A DNA stretch of 64,000 nt from an uncultured Litoreibacter sp. (GTDB taxonomy: Bacteria; Pseudomonadota; Alphaproteobacteria; Rhodobacterales; Rhodobacteraceae), in assembly GCF_947501785.1 (NCBI RefSeq), contig NZ_CANMXB010000001.1, positions 1,569,048 to 1,633,047 of the forward strand, written 5' to 3'. Numbering within the stretch: the first letter of the stretch is position 1; each line of letters opens with the position of its first letter. The notes beneath the pieces were generated by a model. That model worked only from the letters and a program-made list of their open reading frames with translations, was not told the DNA's origin and made no database searches. Of this stretch, positions 26,087 through 35,938 are shown in pieces. Made by a program: the position numbers and the translations under genes.

Positions 26087-27070
26087 CTACAGCCGCGCAG
26101 CTTTCCGCGCCTGCAGGGCGGCATGGCTTCGCACCGCTGAATAGCGGTCAATGGCAACCGCCGCCAACAGGACTGAGCCGCGCACCACGTCGTAGATATA
26201 GGGCGACGCGTTCATCAGGTTCAGGCCGTTGTCGATCAGCACCAGAAACACCGCGCCGATCACTGATCCGATCACCGTGCCCGACCCGCCCGTAAGCTTC
26301 GTGCCGCCAAGGATCACCGCCGCAATGACCGTGAACTCTATCCCGATGCCGATGCCCGATTGCAGCCCGCCGACGCGCGCCAGCAAGATCAGCGCCGCAA
26401 TGCCCGTCACCAACCCGCTGAACGCGTAGACCGCAACGGTCACGCGGCCCACCGGCAGGTTGGTTTCCATGGCTGAGCGTTCCGAGTTTCCGATTGCGCG
26501 GGCGTAGACGCCAAGCCGCGTACGGCTCAGCACATAGACGCCCACGATCACCACAACCGCCAGGATCAGAATAGGCACAGGAATGTTCAGAATGCGCCCA
26601 TTGCCCAGGAAACCCATCTCGCGCGGGACGGGGATGTTTTGCGCCCCCGTCAGGTGGATCGCCGCGCCGCGATAAATCGAGTAGGTGGCCAGCGTTGTGA
26701 TCAAGGGCGACACCCGGAACCTTATGATGAGCCACCCGTTCAGCGCGCCAAGCCCCGTCGCGCATAGGATGGTCACGAAGAACGACAGAAAGTAGTTTTC
26801 GGTGTCGAGCATCAGTTGTGCAAACAAGGCCGACGTCAAAAAGAGGATCGCCCCGACCGAAATGTCGATGCCCGCGGTCAAGATGATGAAGGTCATGCCC
26901 ACAGCCATGATGGCGGTGACGCTTGACTGCATGAGGATGGCCTGAAAATTCGACAAGGTCAGAAACACCGGCGAGGCCACCGACAAGACGCCCGCCAGCA
27001 CAATGGTGGCCAACGCAACCGCGACCCATTTTTGGCGCGACATCAGGGATTTCAGGGCATCAAGCGTCAT
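26087..27070 (-). CDS. CUT2 ABC transporter permease (RbsC-like), second copy
   Basis: 327 residues with 8-10 hydrophobic segments. The family core is visible: AVGMTFIILTAGIDISVGAILFL, FRVSPLITTLATYSIYRGAAI, and FTVIAAVILGGTKLTGGSGTVIGSVIGAVFL. The ATG at 27070 overlaps the ATPase gene by 11 bases. It is the last gene of the transporter operon and pairs with the permease at 28556-29497 as a heterodimer. Confidence 0.9.
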   Translation of the reverse strand: MTLDALKSLMSRQKWVAVALATIVLAGVLSVASPVFLTLSNFQAILMQSSVTAIMAVGMTFIILTAGIDISVGAILFLTSALFAQLMLDTENYFLSFFVTILCATGLGALNGWLIIRFRVSPLITTLATYSIYRGAAIHLTGAQNIPVPREMGFLGNGRILNIPVPILILAVVVIVGVYVLSRTRLGVYARAIGNSERSAMETNLPVGRVTVAVYAFSGLVTGIAALILLARVGGLQSGIGIGIEFTVIAAVILGGTKLTGGSGTVIGSVIGAVFLVLIDNGLNLMNASPYIYDVVRGSVLLAAVAIDRYSAVRSHAALQARKAARL

Positions 27071-28559
27071 GGCTGCTTCCTTCGCGCGAACTTGCCGCCA
27101 TCGAGATAATGGCCACGCTGTCGTAGTTCTCGCGCTGCACCTCCCCCACGATCCACCCCTTGCGCATGACAAGCAACCGGTGCGTGATATGCAGCAGCTC
27201 AGGCAAATCCGAGGACACGATCAGGATGGCTTTTCCCGACCGGGCCAGATCGGCAATTGCTTCGTGAATGTCGAACTTGGCGCCGATATCGACGCCCTTT
27301 GTCGGCTCGTCAAAGATCAGGATGTCCGGGTTCATCGACAGCCAGCGGCCCAGCAACACCTTCTGCTGGTTGCCCCCCGATAGGTCACTGACGTGGTTTT
27401 CGATATGCGGGACCGAGATGTTCATGTCCTCGACCATGCCGGCCGCCTTGGCCTTTTCGCCCCGGAAACCGATGCCGCGCATGGCGCGCTTGACGTAATT
27501 TGCAATCGCGGAGGCCGACAGGTTTTCGCGCACGGGGCGGTTGAGGAACAATCCGTTGGTGCGGCGGTCCTCAGTGACATAGCACAGGCCCTGCGCCTTC
27601 ATCCCCGCCACAGTGCGTGGCACAACTTCCCCGTCGATCAGCACGTCGCCCGTTGCCTGCCGCAGGCCAAAAATGGCCTCGGCGATCTCGGTGCGCCCTG
27701 CCCCCATCAGCCCCGCGATGCCCAGAATTTCGCCGCGGTTCACGGTGAAACTGACATCGCGGAAATCCGGCGAGGACAGCCCCCGCACCTCCAGCGCCGG
27801 TGTTTGCGTGGGCGCGGCCAATGCGACCTGCGCGTCCTCGATGGTGCGGCCCACCATCATTTCTTCCAACGCCCGTTGGGTGACATCTTCCAACCTGCCG
27901 TGGCCCACCTGCTGGCCATCGCGCAACACGACGAAGCTGTCGCAGACGCGGTAGATCTCCTCCATGAAATGCGAGATGAAGATGATCGACAGCCCGCGCT
28001 CCTTCAACTTATCGATGATCGCGAACAGCTTTTCGCGTTCGACCGCCGTCAGGGAGGTCGTCGGTTCATCGAGGATCAGCACGTTATCGGCATGCAGCAG
28101 CGCCTTGGCGATTTCCACCACCTGCTGCTTGCCCGCGCCCAGCGTTTCGACCAGGGCCCGCGGGTCGATGTCGATCCCTAGAAAATTGATCTGTTCCTGG
28201 GCAATACGTCCCGCCTGTGACCAGTCCACCCGCGCGGCGGAGCCCGGCAGATCGGAGACGCAGATATTTTCAGCGACGCTGAGCGATCCGAACAAGGACA
28301 GCTCCTGGTGAACCGCAGAAATGCCGTGTTCAGACGCGGTGACTTTCGCCACCTGCTGCCCGGCGATGGTGATCTGGCCGCCGGTCGGTTGCAGCAATCC
28401 GCATAGCATGTTCTTGGTCGTGGACTTCCCAGCGCCGTTTTCGCCCACCAGCGCCAGAACCTCGCCCGGCCTGAGGTCAAAGGCGACGTCGGCGACGACC
28501 GTTTTGTCCCCGAAGGTTTTCGTCAGCCCGCGCACGGACAAGGTCGGCGCGCCGGTCAT
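27060..28559 (-). CDS. CUT2 ABC transporter ATPase (RbsA-like)
   Basis: 499 residues with two nucleotide-binding domains. Domain 1 has Walker A GENGAGKST, a degenerate signature LGAGKQQ and Walker B VLILDEPT. Domain 2 has the degenerate Walker A GLMGAGRTE, signature LSGGNQQK and ILIFDEPTKGVD. This asymmetry is normal for RbsA/MglA. The ATG at 28559 (MTGAPTLSVRGL) overlaps the upstream permease gene by 4 bases. Confidence 0.93.
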   Translation of the reverse strand: MTGAPTLSVRGLTKTFGDKTVVADVAFDLRPGEVLALVGENGAGKSTTKNMLCGLLQPTGGQITIAGQQVAKVTASEHGISAVHQELSLFGSLSVAENICVSDLPGSAARVDWSQAGRIAQEQINFLGIDIDPRALVETLGAGKQQVVEIAKALLHADNVLILDEPTTSLTAVEREKLFAIIDKLKERGLSIIFISHFMEEIYRVCDSFVVLRDGQQVGHGRLEDVTQRALEEMMVGRTIEDAQVALAAPTQTPALEVRGLSSPDFRDVSFTVNRGEILGIAGLMGAGRTEIAEAIFGLRQATGDVLIDGEVVPRTVAGMKAQGLCYVTEDRRTNGLFLNRPVRENLSASAIANYVKRAMRGIGFRGEKAKAAGMVEDMNISVPHIENHVSDLSGGNQQKVLLGRWLSMNPDILIFDEPTKGVDIGAKFDIHEAIADLARSGKAILIVSSDLPELLHITHRLLVMRKGWIVGEVQRENYDSVAIISMAASSREGSSHDA

Positions 28560-29497
28560 TGCTGCCTCCGCGCGCCAAGCTTCATCGCCATCCATGTGCC
28601 CAGAAAGATCAGCACCCCTTGAATGATCAGTTGGTCATAGAACGGGATGCCCAGCAGGTTCAGCCCGTTCGTCAGCATGGCCAGGATCGCGACGCCCAAT
28701 ATGGTGCGCTCCACCGAACCTTCGCCGCCGGTCATGCCGGTGCCGCCCAGCACAACCGCGCCAATGATGATCAGCAGCAACGTGTCCCCCACCCCCGGGA
28801 TCGCGTTGCCCAGATTGGCGATGGAGATAAAGCCCGCAACGCCCCCCAGCGTTCCGGCAAAGAGATAGGCGCTGAATGTCGTGAAGCGCACATTTATGCC
28901 CGAAAACCGCGCCGCCTCGGCGTTGGACCCGACAAGCATGATGTGCCGCCCCCACGTCGTGTGCGCCATGGCCAAGCCGGACACCAGCACCACGGCCAAG
29001 GCGATCACCATAACGGCGGGAATGCCGAGCCAGAGCACGAAGCCGAAATCGAGCATCCAATAGGGCGTTCCCCGCACCGCGATGCCGGAGCTGAACACAA
29101 AGGCCAGCCCCCGCGCGATCAGCCCGGTGGCCATGGTCGTGATAAACGGCGTCATCTGGAAATAGCCGATCAACACCCCATTCAGGACCCCGAACGCAAA
29201 TCCGACGGCGACGGCCGTGACCGCCCCCAGCGCCACGTTTCCCGTCGCGGCCATTGCCAGCCCGGAGACGACCGCGCTGACGCTGATCACCGTCGAGATC
29301 GACAAATCGATGCCGCCTGTCAGAAACACAACCGTCATGCCCACGGCGGCGATCAAAACCACCGCATTGGCGCCGAGCATCGCCTCGACATTCCCTGCGG
29401 TGAGGAAGAAGGGCGACAGCAACGAAAACCCCGTCAACAGCACAGCAATGATTGCAAGTGCCGGGTAGAATTTCAGAAATTTTAGTGCGGATGTCAC
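28556..29497 (-). CDS. CUT2 ABC transporter permease (RbsC-like), first copy
   Basis: 313 residues, GTG start. The core motifs match RbsC: AAVGMTVVFLTGGIDLSISTVISVSA, FQMTPFITTMATGLIARGLAFVF and LLLIIIGAVVLGGTGMTGGEGSVERTILGVAILAML. About eight to ten hydrophobic helices. It follows the binding-protein gene after a 69-base gap that holds a strong hairpin, and precedes the ATPase with a 4-base overlap. Confidence 0.9.
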   Translation of the reverse strand: MTSALKFLKFYPALAIIAVLLTGFSLLSPFFLTAGNVEAMLGANAVVLIAAVGMTVVFLTGGIDLSISTVISVSAVVSGLAMAATGNVALGAVTAVAVGFAFGVLNGVLIGYFQMTPFITTMATGLIARGLAFVFSSGIAVRGTPYWMLDFGFVLWLGIPAVMVIALAVVLVSGLAMAHTTWGRHIMLVGSNAEAARFSGINVRFTTFSAYLFAGTLGGVAGFISIANLGNAIPGVGDTLLLIIIGAVVLGGTGMTGGEGSVERTILGVAILAMLTNGLNLLGIPFYDQLIIQGVLIFLGTWMAMKLGARRQQ

Positions 29498-29521
29498 GCG
29501 CTGGGCCCCGGAATTCTATAT

Positions 29522-29549
29522 GCGATGTGCCACCATAGCGGCACATCGC
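29522..29549 (-). promoter_or_regulatory. Strong hairpin between binding protein and permease genes
   Basis: GCGATGTGCC and GGCACATCGC form a perfect 10-bp stem around an 8-base loop. No T run follows, so it is more like an mRNA-stabilising or attenuating stem, the usual way a binding-protein message outnumbers its permease message. Confidence 0.55.
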
Positions 29550-29566
29550 GGCTTACTTCGGGCCCT

Positions 29567-30520
29567 TTACTTCGGCGCGCCCCAGATTTTGGCAGCGTTC
29601 GCCTCGGTGTTTTCGGCGGTGTAGAGATTGCCACCGACATAGTTCAGCCGCTCAACGGTTTCGCCTGCCAGAATGCTGCTCACCAGATCAACCGCCTTGC
29701 GGCCCGTCGCGTCTGTTCCCATCACCACAAACGCATCCGCGGTGCCAGACATGACCGCGTCATAGCCGTCGCGCGACCCGTTCACACCGGTGATGACCAC
29801 ATGGCCGTCTTCGCCCATTGGCACCAGCTTGCCGGTATCGGCCAGAACGGTTTCAACCGCCGGAATATGGGTATCGGTGGCCGCAAAGACCGCCGCCACG
29901 TCGGGGTTCGCCTGAATGGCGTTCTGGGTACCGGACAAGGCGCGCGCCGAGTCCCAATCGGTCGGAACCTCGATCAGCTTGACGTTTTTGAGCGCGGCAA
30001 TGCCTTCGCGGAAGCCCGCAGAGCGGTCGATCCCATTCTGGTCATTCAATGCGCCGATCAGCTCGACGATCACAATCTCGCCCTCGCGGCCCGCAAGCGC
30101 CTGCGCGGTGTAGTCACCTGCCAAACGGCCATCAATCAGCGAGTCCGGCCCGACAAATGCCTGCACAACCTGGCTGTCTGGCAGGTCGCGATCATAGGCC
30201 ACAACAGGAATACCGGCCCGTTTCGCGGCGATCAGCGCCCGCTCGATCGTGTTTTGGTCCACGGCGCAGACGAGGATCGCGTCCACCCCTTGGGCAATCA
30301 GAGATTGGATCTGCGCGTTTTGCTGCTGGGCGTCGCCGTCCGCGACAACTTCGACAACCGCGTAGCCCTTGTCGGCCGCGCCTGCCTTGATCCCGTTATT
30401 CACCGCAACACGGCTTTCAAACAGCTGATCAACCGACAGCCCGATGGTGATGTCTTGCGCAAACACGGCGTTGGCCATCGACATCGCGGCCGCAGCAATC
30501 GCTCCAAATAGCATCTTCAT
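29567..30520 (-). CDS. CUT2 sugar-type periplasmic binding protein
   Basis: 317 residues, RbsB-like. A Sec signal peptide (MKMLFGAIAAAAMSMANAVFA) precedes QDITIGLSVDQLFESRVAVNNGI. The QQNAQIQSLIAQGVDAILV and IPVVAYDRDLPD segments are family-typical. The start at 30520 is picked for GAGGAGGA seven bases upstream. It heads the transporter operon. Ligand unknown; the locus enzymes suggest a polyol or aldose-like compound. Confidence 0.92.
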   Translation of the reverse strand: MKMLFGAIAAAAMSMANAVFAQDITIGLSVDQLFESRVAVNNGIKAGAADKGYAVVEVVADGDAQQQNAQIQSLIAQGVDAILVCAVDQNTIERALIAAKRAGIPVVAYDRDLPDSQVVQAFVGPDSLIDGRLAGDYTAQALAGREGEIVIVELIGALNDQNGIDRSAGFREGIAALKNVKLIEVPTDWDSARALSGTQNAIQANPDVAAVFAATDTHIPAVETVLADTGKLVPMGEDGHVVITGVNGSRDGYDAVMSGTADAFVVMGTDATGRKAVDLVSSILAGETVERLNYVGGNLYTAENTEANAAKIWGAPK

Positions 30521-30679
30521 TTCTGATTTCCTCCTCAAATTTCCCGACTGAATGCCGGACCGCGAAGCGCAGTCACGAAAGGCGTTCAGTTACTCCACTT
30601 TCATTTAAGCAAGTCGCTTTTATATTTGCAACAACTATAAACCGATCTCGGAGCGCCCCGGAATCGCAAGGGCCATGTC

Positions 30680-32113
30680 CTAGAATTTTTGATAAACCGT
30701 GCGCTTTTGCAGGTATCCTTCGATCCCGTGCATACCGTCCTCGCCACCCACACCGCTCAGCTTGTGGCCGTTGTGATAGCCTTGAATATAGCCAACAATT
30801 CCCGAGTTCAGAAAAATCGTGCCCGTTTCAAGGCGCTGAATTGCGTCCATGTAGATTGACGGGTTTTGGGTCCACAAATAGGCAGACAGCCCATCCGGCC
30901 TGGCATTTGCGACAGACAGCGCCTCTTCGTAATCGGCGACCCGCACGATGGGCAGCACGGGGCCGAAAATCTCTTCCTGAACAGCCGCCGAGGCGGGCGT
31001 CGCGCCGACCAAAACCGTAGGCTCATACCAATTCCCGGACTGAAACGCAGGCTCATTGGGCCGTTTGCCGCCAAGCGCAATTTTGGCGCCCTGCGCCACG
31101 GTGTCCGCGACGATCCTTTCCACGCGCTCAAGCGCCTCCGGCGTGGTTATTGGGCCCATCCCGCCATTTGACGTGGGGTCGCAGAGTTTGACCTTGGCCG
31201 CACGCTTCAGCAGTTTTTCGGTGAATTCGTCGGCGATGCTGTCCTCGACCAGCACGGTTTCATTGCAGATGCAGACCTGCCCGGCATTGGCAAATCGCGC
31301 GACAACTGCGGCCTCGACGGCGGCATCGATATCGGCGTCCTTGAGAACGATGAACGGCGCACTGCCGCCGAGCTCCAGCGACAGGGCGGTGATGTTTTTC
31401 GACGAGGCTTCGGCCACCATCTGACCCGCGCGGATTGAGCCGGTCAGCGTGATCATGCGCACGATGGGGCTGGTGGTCAGCGGCGCGCCGACATCCACGC
31501 CGGTGCCCGTAACCATGTTGATCACGCCGGGCGGGACCCCTGCCTCTTGCACGATGCGGCAAAAGACTGACGCGGTGACCGGCGTCGCCTCATGCGGCTT
31601 GATGATCATTGTGTTGCCGGTGACTAGCGCCGGTCCGACTTTGCGCCCGATTAGCGCCAACGGATAATTGTATGCGCAAAGCGCAAGCGTGACGCCATAG
31701 GGCACTTTGTAGATGAACAGCTGCTCGCGCGGGTTGTCGGAGGGCAATATGTCGCCGCGCAACCGCCTTGCGGCCTCGGCCGAATAAGTGAGGTACCGGA
31801 TTGTGTCTGTGACCTCACCCGCGGCCTCGGTGCGGGTCTTGCCCTGTTCTTGTACCAGCAATTCCTCAAACAGCTCGCGCTCGTTTTCGACGCCTTTGGC
31901 GATTGCGTAGATGTGCTGCGCGCGTTCAACCGGGGGCAGCAATTGCCAGCGGCGCTGCGCCTTTTGCGAGCTGTCCAGCGCGCGCGCCACGTCATCTGGC
32001 GTGCATGAAGGCACCTCGGCCCATTGCTTGCCGGTTGAGGGGTTGAACACAGGCATGCGGGCACCGTTAGACGCGCCGATCCATTCATTATCGATCATGC
32101 ATTTATAGAACAT
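30680..32113 (-). CDS. Aldehyde dehydrogenase (AldA-like)
   Basis: 477 residues. Nucleophile Cys lies in [11 protein letters not shown], the base Glu in [11 protein letters not shown], and the cofactor segment is CAYNYPLAL. The C-terminal stretch [28 protein letters not shown] resembles E. coli AldA (lactaldehyde/glycolaldehyde dehydrogenase), an inference from recall. It follows the zinc alcohol dehydrogenase by four bases, so alcohol to aldehyde to acid is a plausible pair. Confidence 0.9.
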   Translation of the reverse strand: MFYKCMIDNEWIGASNGARMPVFNPSTGKQWAEVPSCTPDDVARALDSSQKAQRRWQLLPPVERAQHIYAIAKGVENERELFEELLVQEQGKTRTEAAGEVTDTIRYLTYSAEAARRLRGDILPSDNPREQLFIYKVPYGVTLALCAYNYPLALIGRKVGPALVTGNTMIIKPHEATPVTASVFCRIVQEAGVPPGVINMVTGTGVDVGAPLTTSPIVRMITLTGSIRAGQMVAEASSKNITALSLELGGSAPFIVLKDADIDAAVEAAVVARFANAGQVCICNETVLVEDSIADEFTEKLLKRAAKVKLCDPTSNGGMGPITTPEALERVERIVADTVAQGAKIALGGKRPNEPAFQSGNWYEPTVLVGATPASAAVQEEIFGPVLPIVRVADYEEALSVANARPDGLSAYLWTQNPSIYMDAIQRLETGTIFLNSGIVGYIQGYHNGHKLSGVGGEDGMHGIEGYLQKRTVYQKF

Positions 32114-32117
32114 TCGT

Positions 32118-33146
32118 CTAGCTCCCCTGCCCCAATAGAATGATTTTCCCGAAGGCCCCGCCCGAGGCCATGAGTTGCAAAGCCTGATCTATTTGCCCCA
32201 GCGGGAAGGCCTGCGCCGTCAGGGCGTCAAAATCGACCGCACCGGATTCGATCAGCTGAACCGCCTCTTCAAATTCGCGGTTGAATTGGAAGGAGCCGAC
32301 AAGTTCGATCTCCTTGAGCATGATCAGGTGCAGCGCCACTTCGGCGGAGCGCAATTGAATGTTGCTGAGGATAGAAATGCGGCCCTTTTGCCGAACCGCC
32401 TTCAGGGCCGTGTTGAAGGCGGCAATTGCGCCGCTGGCCTCGATCACGACATCAAATCGTTTCTCGATCTCGGCGTCCTTGAACGTGCCAGGGACAAGCC
32501 CGGTCGACGCGCCTGCCCGTTTTGCGACCTCGACAGCCGGGGCGCGCAGATCAAGTGCCGTGACATCGGCGCCCCGTGCGACCGCACCGGCAACCGCCAA
32601 AAGCCCCATCGGGCCGCAGCCCGTCACCAGTACCTTTTGACCCGCCTGCACCTCGCCCTTGTTGAGCGCGTGTAGTGCGCAGGCCATCGGCTCCGCGAAT
32701 GTCAGGTGACGCGGGCTGACGCTACCGGCCACCGGGCGGCAACACCGTGCGGGGTGATCAATGACGTCGCGAAAGAAACCGTCCAGATGCGGCACCGTGG
32801 TCGCCGACCCCGGGAATTTCTTTGCCGTGCACAGGTTCATCTCGCCGCGTTTGCACGGGTCGCAGATCTGGCAATTCATGATGGGGTTCAGCGCCACCAA
32901 CTGACCAGTCTCAAGCCCGGACCCATTGGCGTCCACCACGTATCCGCAGGCCTCGTGCCCCAGCGTGACCGGGTTTTGCAGAACGAACCCGGCGTTGGAG
33001 AATTGCGAATAGTAATGCAGATCGGTGCCGCACAGGCTGGCCGCTGCAAGCTGCACCCGCACATGGCCCACCGGCAAGACGTTGCTGGCCTGCGTGGCGG
33101 TCGTCACCTCGCGGGCCGCGACCAATTTCGTTTCAATCATCGACAT
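32118..33146 (-). CDS. Zinc-dependent alcohol dehydrogenase (idonate dehydrogenase-like)
   Basis: 342 residues, medium-chain family. Catalytic-zinc residues lie in [10 protein letters not shown] and LGHEACGY; the structural zinc uses [15 protein letters not shown]. The Rossmann loop is [14 protein letters not shown]. The CGTDLHYY motif is seen in L-idonate 5-dehydrogenase and related polyol dehydrogenases, so a polyol or hydroxy acid is a likely substrate class. Part of the minus-strand catabolic operon. Confidence 0.9.
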   Translation of the reverse strand: MSMIETKLVAAREVTTATQASNVLPVGHVRVQLAAASLCGTDLHYYSQFSNAGFVLQNPVTLGHEACGYVVDANGSGLETGQLVALNPIMNCQICDPCKRGEMNLCTAKKFPGSATTVPHLDGFFRDVIDHPARCCRPVAGSVSPRHLTFAEPMACALHALNKGEVQAGQKVLVTGCGPMGLLAVAGAVARGADVTALDLRAPAVEVAKRAGASTGLVPGTFKDAEIEKRFDVVIEASGAIAAFNTALKAVRQKGRISILSNIQLRSAEVALHLIMLKEIELVGSFQFNREFEEAVQLIESGAVDFDALTAQAFPLGQIDQALQLMASGGAFGKIILLGQGS

Positions 33147-33158
33147 GTCATTCGCCCC

Positions 33159-33875
33159 TCAAAAACCAATGGCGTAGCCGCCGTCGACGGGCAGATTGAC
33201 CCCGTTGACATATCCGGCCTGATCGGACGCCAAATAATAGATGGTGTTGGCCACATCCTCGGGGGTGCCGAAACGGTGGCTCGGAATGCGCCCCTCTATC
33301 TTGTCCCGGCGCGCCGGATCTTTGGCGAGCACGGCTCTGGTCATGTCCGTGTCGATGAAGCCGGGGCTGACCGCATTGCAGCGGATGCCAAACAGCGCCG
33401 CGTCCACCGCGACGGAGCGGGTCAGCCCAACCACGGCCGTTTTCGCGGTGACATAAGCAGCCGCCGATGGCAGCGCCATGATGCCGCCCATCGACGCCAC
33501 GTTGACGATCGCCCCGCCTGTCGTGCGATGCAGCTTCACATACCGCCCACAGGCCGCAAACATCGCGCGCACATTGATATCGAGCACCATGTCCAGCTCG
33601 TCAGCGCTGACGTCCCACACCGGCTTTTTCAGATGCACGCCAGCATTGTTGATCAACGCGTCGATCGGGCCCGCGGTCTGATAAATGTCGTCCAGCCAAG
33701 TCGCGTCGCGGTCTTGGGCGATGTCGTATTCATGAAAGACGCAGTGCGCGCCAAGCGCATCTGTGCCGCCTTGGCTGCGCGCCACGACATGCACGTCGAA
33801 CCCCGCCCCTAGAAAGCGTTTGGTCTGGCTGAGGCCGAGGCCCTTGTTTCCACCTGTGATGACGGCGACGGGCAT
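33159..33875 (-). CDS. SDR-family oxidoreductase
   Basis: 238 residues. TGGNKGLG cofactor loop, INNAG, and the catalytic Ser/Tyr/Lys in VASMGGI...AAAYVTAK. GGGAGGT precedes the ATG. It begins three bases after the preceding gene and is followed by the zinc alcohol dehydrogenase, so one operon contains two alcohol-oxidising enzymes of different folds. Confidence 0.9.
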   Translation of the reverse strand: MPVAVITGGNKGLGLSQTKRFLGAGFDVHVVARSQGGTDALGAHCVFHEYDIAQDRDATWLDDIYQTAGPIDALINNAGVHLKKPVWDVSADELDMVLDINVRAMFAACGRYVKLHRTTGGAIVNVASMGGIMALPSAAAYVTAKTAVVGLTRSVAVDAALFGIRCNAVSPGFIDTDMTRAVLAKDPARRDKIEGRIPSHRFGTPEDVANTIYYLASDQAGYVNGVNLPVDGGYAIGF

Positions 33876-33878
33876 GGG

Positions 33879-34991
33879 TCAGTACCTCCCTGCGTGATGG
33901 CGATAAAGCGTGTTAATGGTGGCGAGAAAGGTCTCAGACGCGACGCCGGTGGTGAAGAAACCGGGCATAATCTCGCAAGCGGCGTCGACGAAACCCAGAA
34001 ACCAAGGCGCGCGGGGCCTGGTCCATGCCGCGTCAATGGTGCGCAGGCCGCCTTTGAAAAATCCCGCAACATCCGCGTCTTCCTGATGGTCGAGCCACGT
34101 GTGCCGGTTGGCGGGCTGGCCGTTGTTGGACAGGTAAACGCCCGACTGCACCTCGCGCGATGTGATCCAGCGCGCAAACCGGGTGGCGGTGTCCGGATGC
34201 GTCGTTTTGGCAGAGACCCCAATCCCCGCGCCCCCCAGGATCGCACGTGGCAGGGACTGCCCGGCGCAGAGCGGCAAATCAAAATAGGCGACCCGGTTTC
34301 GGCGAAACCCCGGCCTTGCGTAGTTCACGTAGCCAAACAGGCAGGGCGCGCAGGAGAACTCGTCCGTCTCGCAAAGCGTGTCCAACACGGCTATGGGGTT
34401 CATCTTGATCTGGTCGCCCGGCCCGAGGCGATAGAGCGCGCGCAGGACCTGCAGCGCGTATATCCCATTGTCGTCACTGACGAACCTGTCAGCATCCACC
34501 GGCATGTCGGCGCCGCCCCGACCGGCAACCAGCGTCATGAACATATCAAACGCATCAACCGGCAAGAGCGGGGTCAGCGGCCGGTACTGCGCGGCCTCTT
34601 CGCTCAAAAAGTCTTCCCACCTCTTTGGCAGCGGCGGGGCCAGATCAGGCCGATAGGCCGCCATCTGGCAGGCCGCATCCAAGGCGTAGGCCCAGCACTG
34701 CCCGTTCCAATTGTAGCTTTCGGCGGACCCACCTAAGGAAGCATCCGGATCATCTGGGGGCTCAAGCGGCAACAACGCCCCCGACTCGGCGATTTGTCCG
34801 ACATGCGGGTGATCCAGCACGATAAGGTCGTAGGTTTCGGCCAAGCCCAGAATCGGCGCGTCCGCAAAGGCCTGAAGCGACCGCTTGTCCCACTCAATGC
34901 GCACACCGGTCTGCAGCGCGAACCGCTCAGACGCCGCCAGAACGGGATCGTAGCCACGCGGGTGGTCCCAGGTCATTCCTTTGAGTGTCAT
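33879..34991 (-). CDS. Solute-binding-protein homologue without signal peptide
   Basis: 370 residues from MTLKGMTWDHPRGYDP. The body looks like a family 1 extracellular solute-binding protein: YDLIVLDHPHVGQIAESGALLPLEP, NWNGQCWAYALDAACQMAAYRPD, and AKTTHPDTATRFARWITSREVQSGVYLSNNGQPANR. No signal peptide or lipobox is present from this start, nor from the earlier frame start at 35039. No cognate ABC1 permease genes are adjacent. A cytoplasmic ligand-binding role is therefore possible. It is the first gene of the minus-strand arm. Confidence 0.8.
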   Translation of the reverse strand: MTLKGMTWDHPRGYDPVLAASERFALQTGVRIEWDKRSLQAFADAPILGLAETYDLIVLDHPHVGQIAESGALLPLEPPDDPDASLGGSAESYNWNGQCWAYALDAACQMAAYRPDLAPPLPKRWEDFLSEEAAQYRPLTPLLPVDAFDMFMTLVAGRGGADMPVDADRFVSDDNGIYALQVLRALYRLGPGDQIKMNPIAVLDTLCETDEFSCAPCLFGYVNYARPGFRRNRVAYFDLPLCAGQSLPRAILGGAGIGVSAKTTHPDTATRFARWITSREVQSGVYLSNNGQPANRHTWLDHQEDADVAGFFKGGLRTIDAAWTRPRAPWFLGFVDAACEIMPGFFTTGVASETFLATINTLYRHHAGRY

Positions 34992-35040
34992 CGTTGCCGC
35001 CTTGCAAATCCTGCCATCGATTATGGCGCGGCGCGGCAAT

Positions 35041-35080
35041 CACTTGCAAGTGTCAAAATGATTTTGATATTTGCAAGTGA
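35041..35080. promoter_or_regulatory. Operator cluster in the divergent control region
   Basis: CACTTGCAAGTG (35041-35052) is a perfect palindrome. Directly after it TCAAAA and TTTTGA flank TGA (35053-35067). The half TTTGCAAGTGA repeats at 35070-35080. It lies between the divergent minus-strand operon and the hydratase/IclR operon and is a natural binding region for the IclR protein encoded nearby. Confidence 0.6.
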
Positions 35081-35167
35081 CGTGGTATTACGATGAGCGG
35101 AAAATGTGGTCACTAACATTTGCGGACTTCCCCGCGACGACAGACATCCGGGCGACCCGAGGAGCAT

Positions 35168-35938
35168 ATGGCGGACAAAACGGACGGCGACGTGCGGCTA
35201 GACGTCGACAATCACATCGGCGAAATCATCCTTGACCGCCCCTCAAAACACAATGCGTTGACGCCGGACATGTACCGCAAGATTGCGACCTGCTGCGCCG
35301 ACGCCAATGAAACATCCGCCGTCCATGTGGTGATCATCCGCGGCGCCGGTGAACGCGCGTTTTGCGCCGGCTCCGACATCAAGGCGCTGGAGGGGTACGA
35401 AGACTTCTGGGCCTGGCGCAACAGGTTCGACTACATCCCGCCAATCCTAGGCCTGCGCAAACCGTCCATCGCCGCGATCAAAGGCTGGGCGCTTGGCGGC
35501 GGGCTTGAAATCGCGCTTGCCTGCGACATGAGGGTGGTGGCGCGGTCTGCGGTGTTTTCGGCCCCAGAGGTTCGGCTGGGATGGAACGGAGCCGGCGGGG
35601 CGGCCCAGCACCTGACCCAAATGTGCGGCTACGGGCAGGCCATGAAGCTGCTGCTGACAGGCGACCGGTTCAGCGCCGAGGAGGCGGACGCAATGGGCAT
35701 GGTGGAATGGCTTGTTCAGGACGAGCCTGAGGCGGAGCTTGCCAAGGCGCGCGAGATAGCCGCGCAAATCGCCGAATATTCCAGCGTTGCGACTCAATCG
35801 GTGAAGGCCGCCGTGCGTGGCGCGATGGATTTATCCACCGAACAGGGGCTGCGGCATGAGAATGATCTGATGTCACTTTGCTTTGCCAAGGCCGAACACG
35901 CTAAGCTGCGCGCTGAGAAAAACGGAGAACACTCATGA
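35168..35938 (+). CDS. Enoyl-CoA hydratase/isomerase-family protein
   Basis: 256 residues, crotonase fold. The oxyanion-hole segments are AFCAGSDIKALEGYEDF and the IKGWALGGGLEIALACDMRV region. APEVRLGWNGAGGAAQHLTQMCG covers the position of the second catalytic site and does not show the usual paired glutamates. The ATG at 35168 has GAGGAG before it at short spacing. It overlaps the IclR gene by 4 bases. Hydration, dehydration or CoA hydrolysis are all possible. Confidence 0.88.
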   Translation: MADKTDGDVRLDVDNHIGEIILDRPSKHNALTPDMYRKIATCCADANETSAVHVVIIRGAGERAFCAGSDIKALEGYEDFWAWRNRFDYIPPILGLRKPSIAAIKGWALGGGLEIALACDMRVVARSAVFSAPEVRLGWNGAGGAAQHLTQMCGYGQAMKLLLTGDRFSAEEADAMGMVEWLVQDEPEAELAKAREIAAQIAEYSSVATQSVKAAVRGAMDLSTEQGLRHENDLMSLCFAKAEHAKLRAEKNGEHS

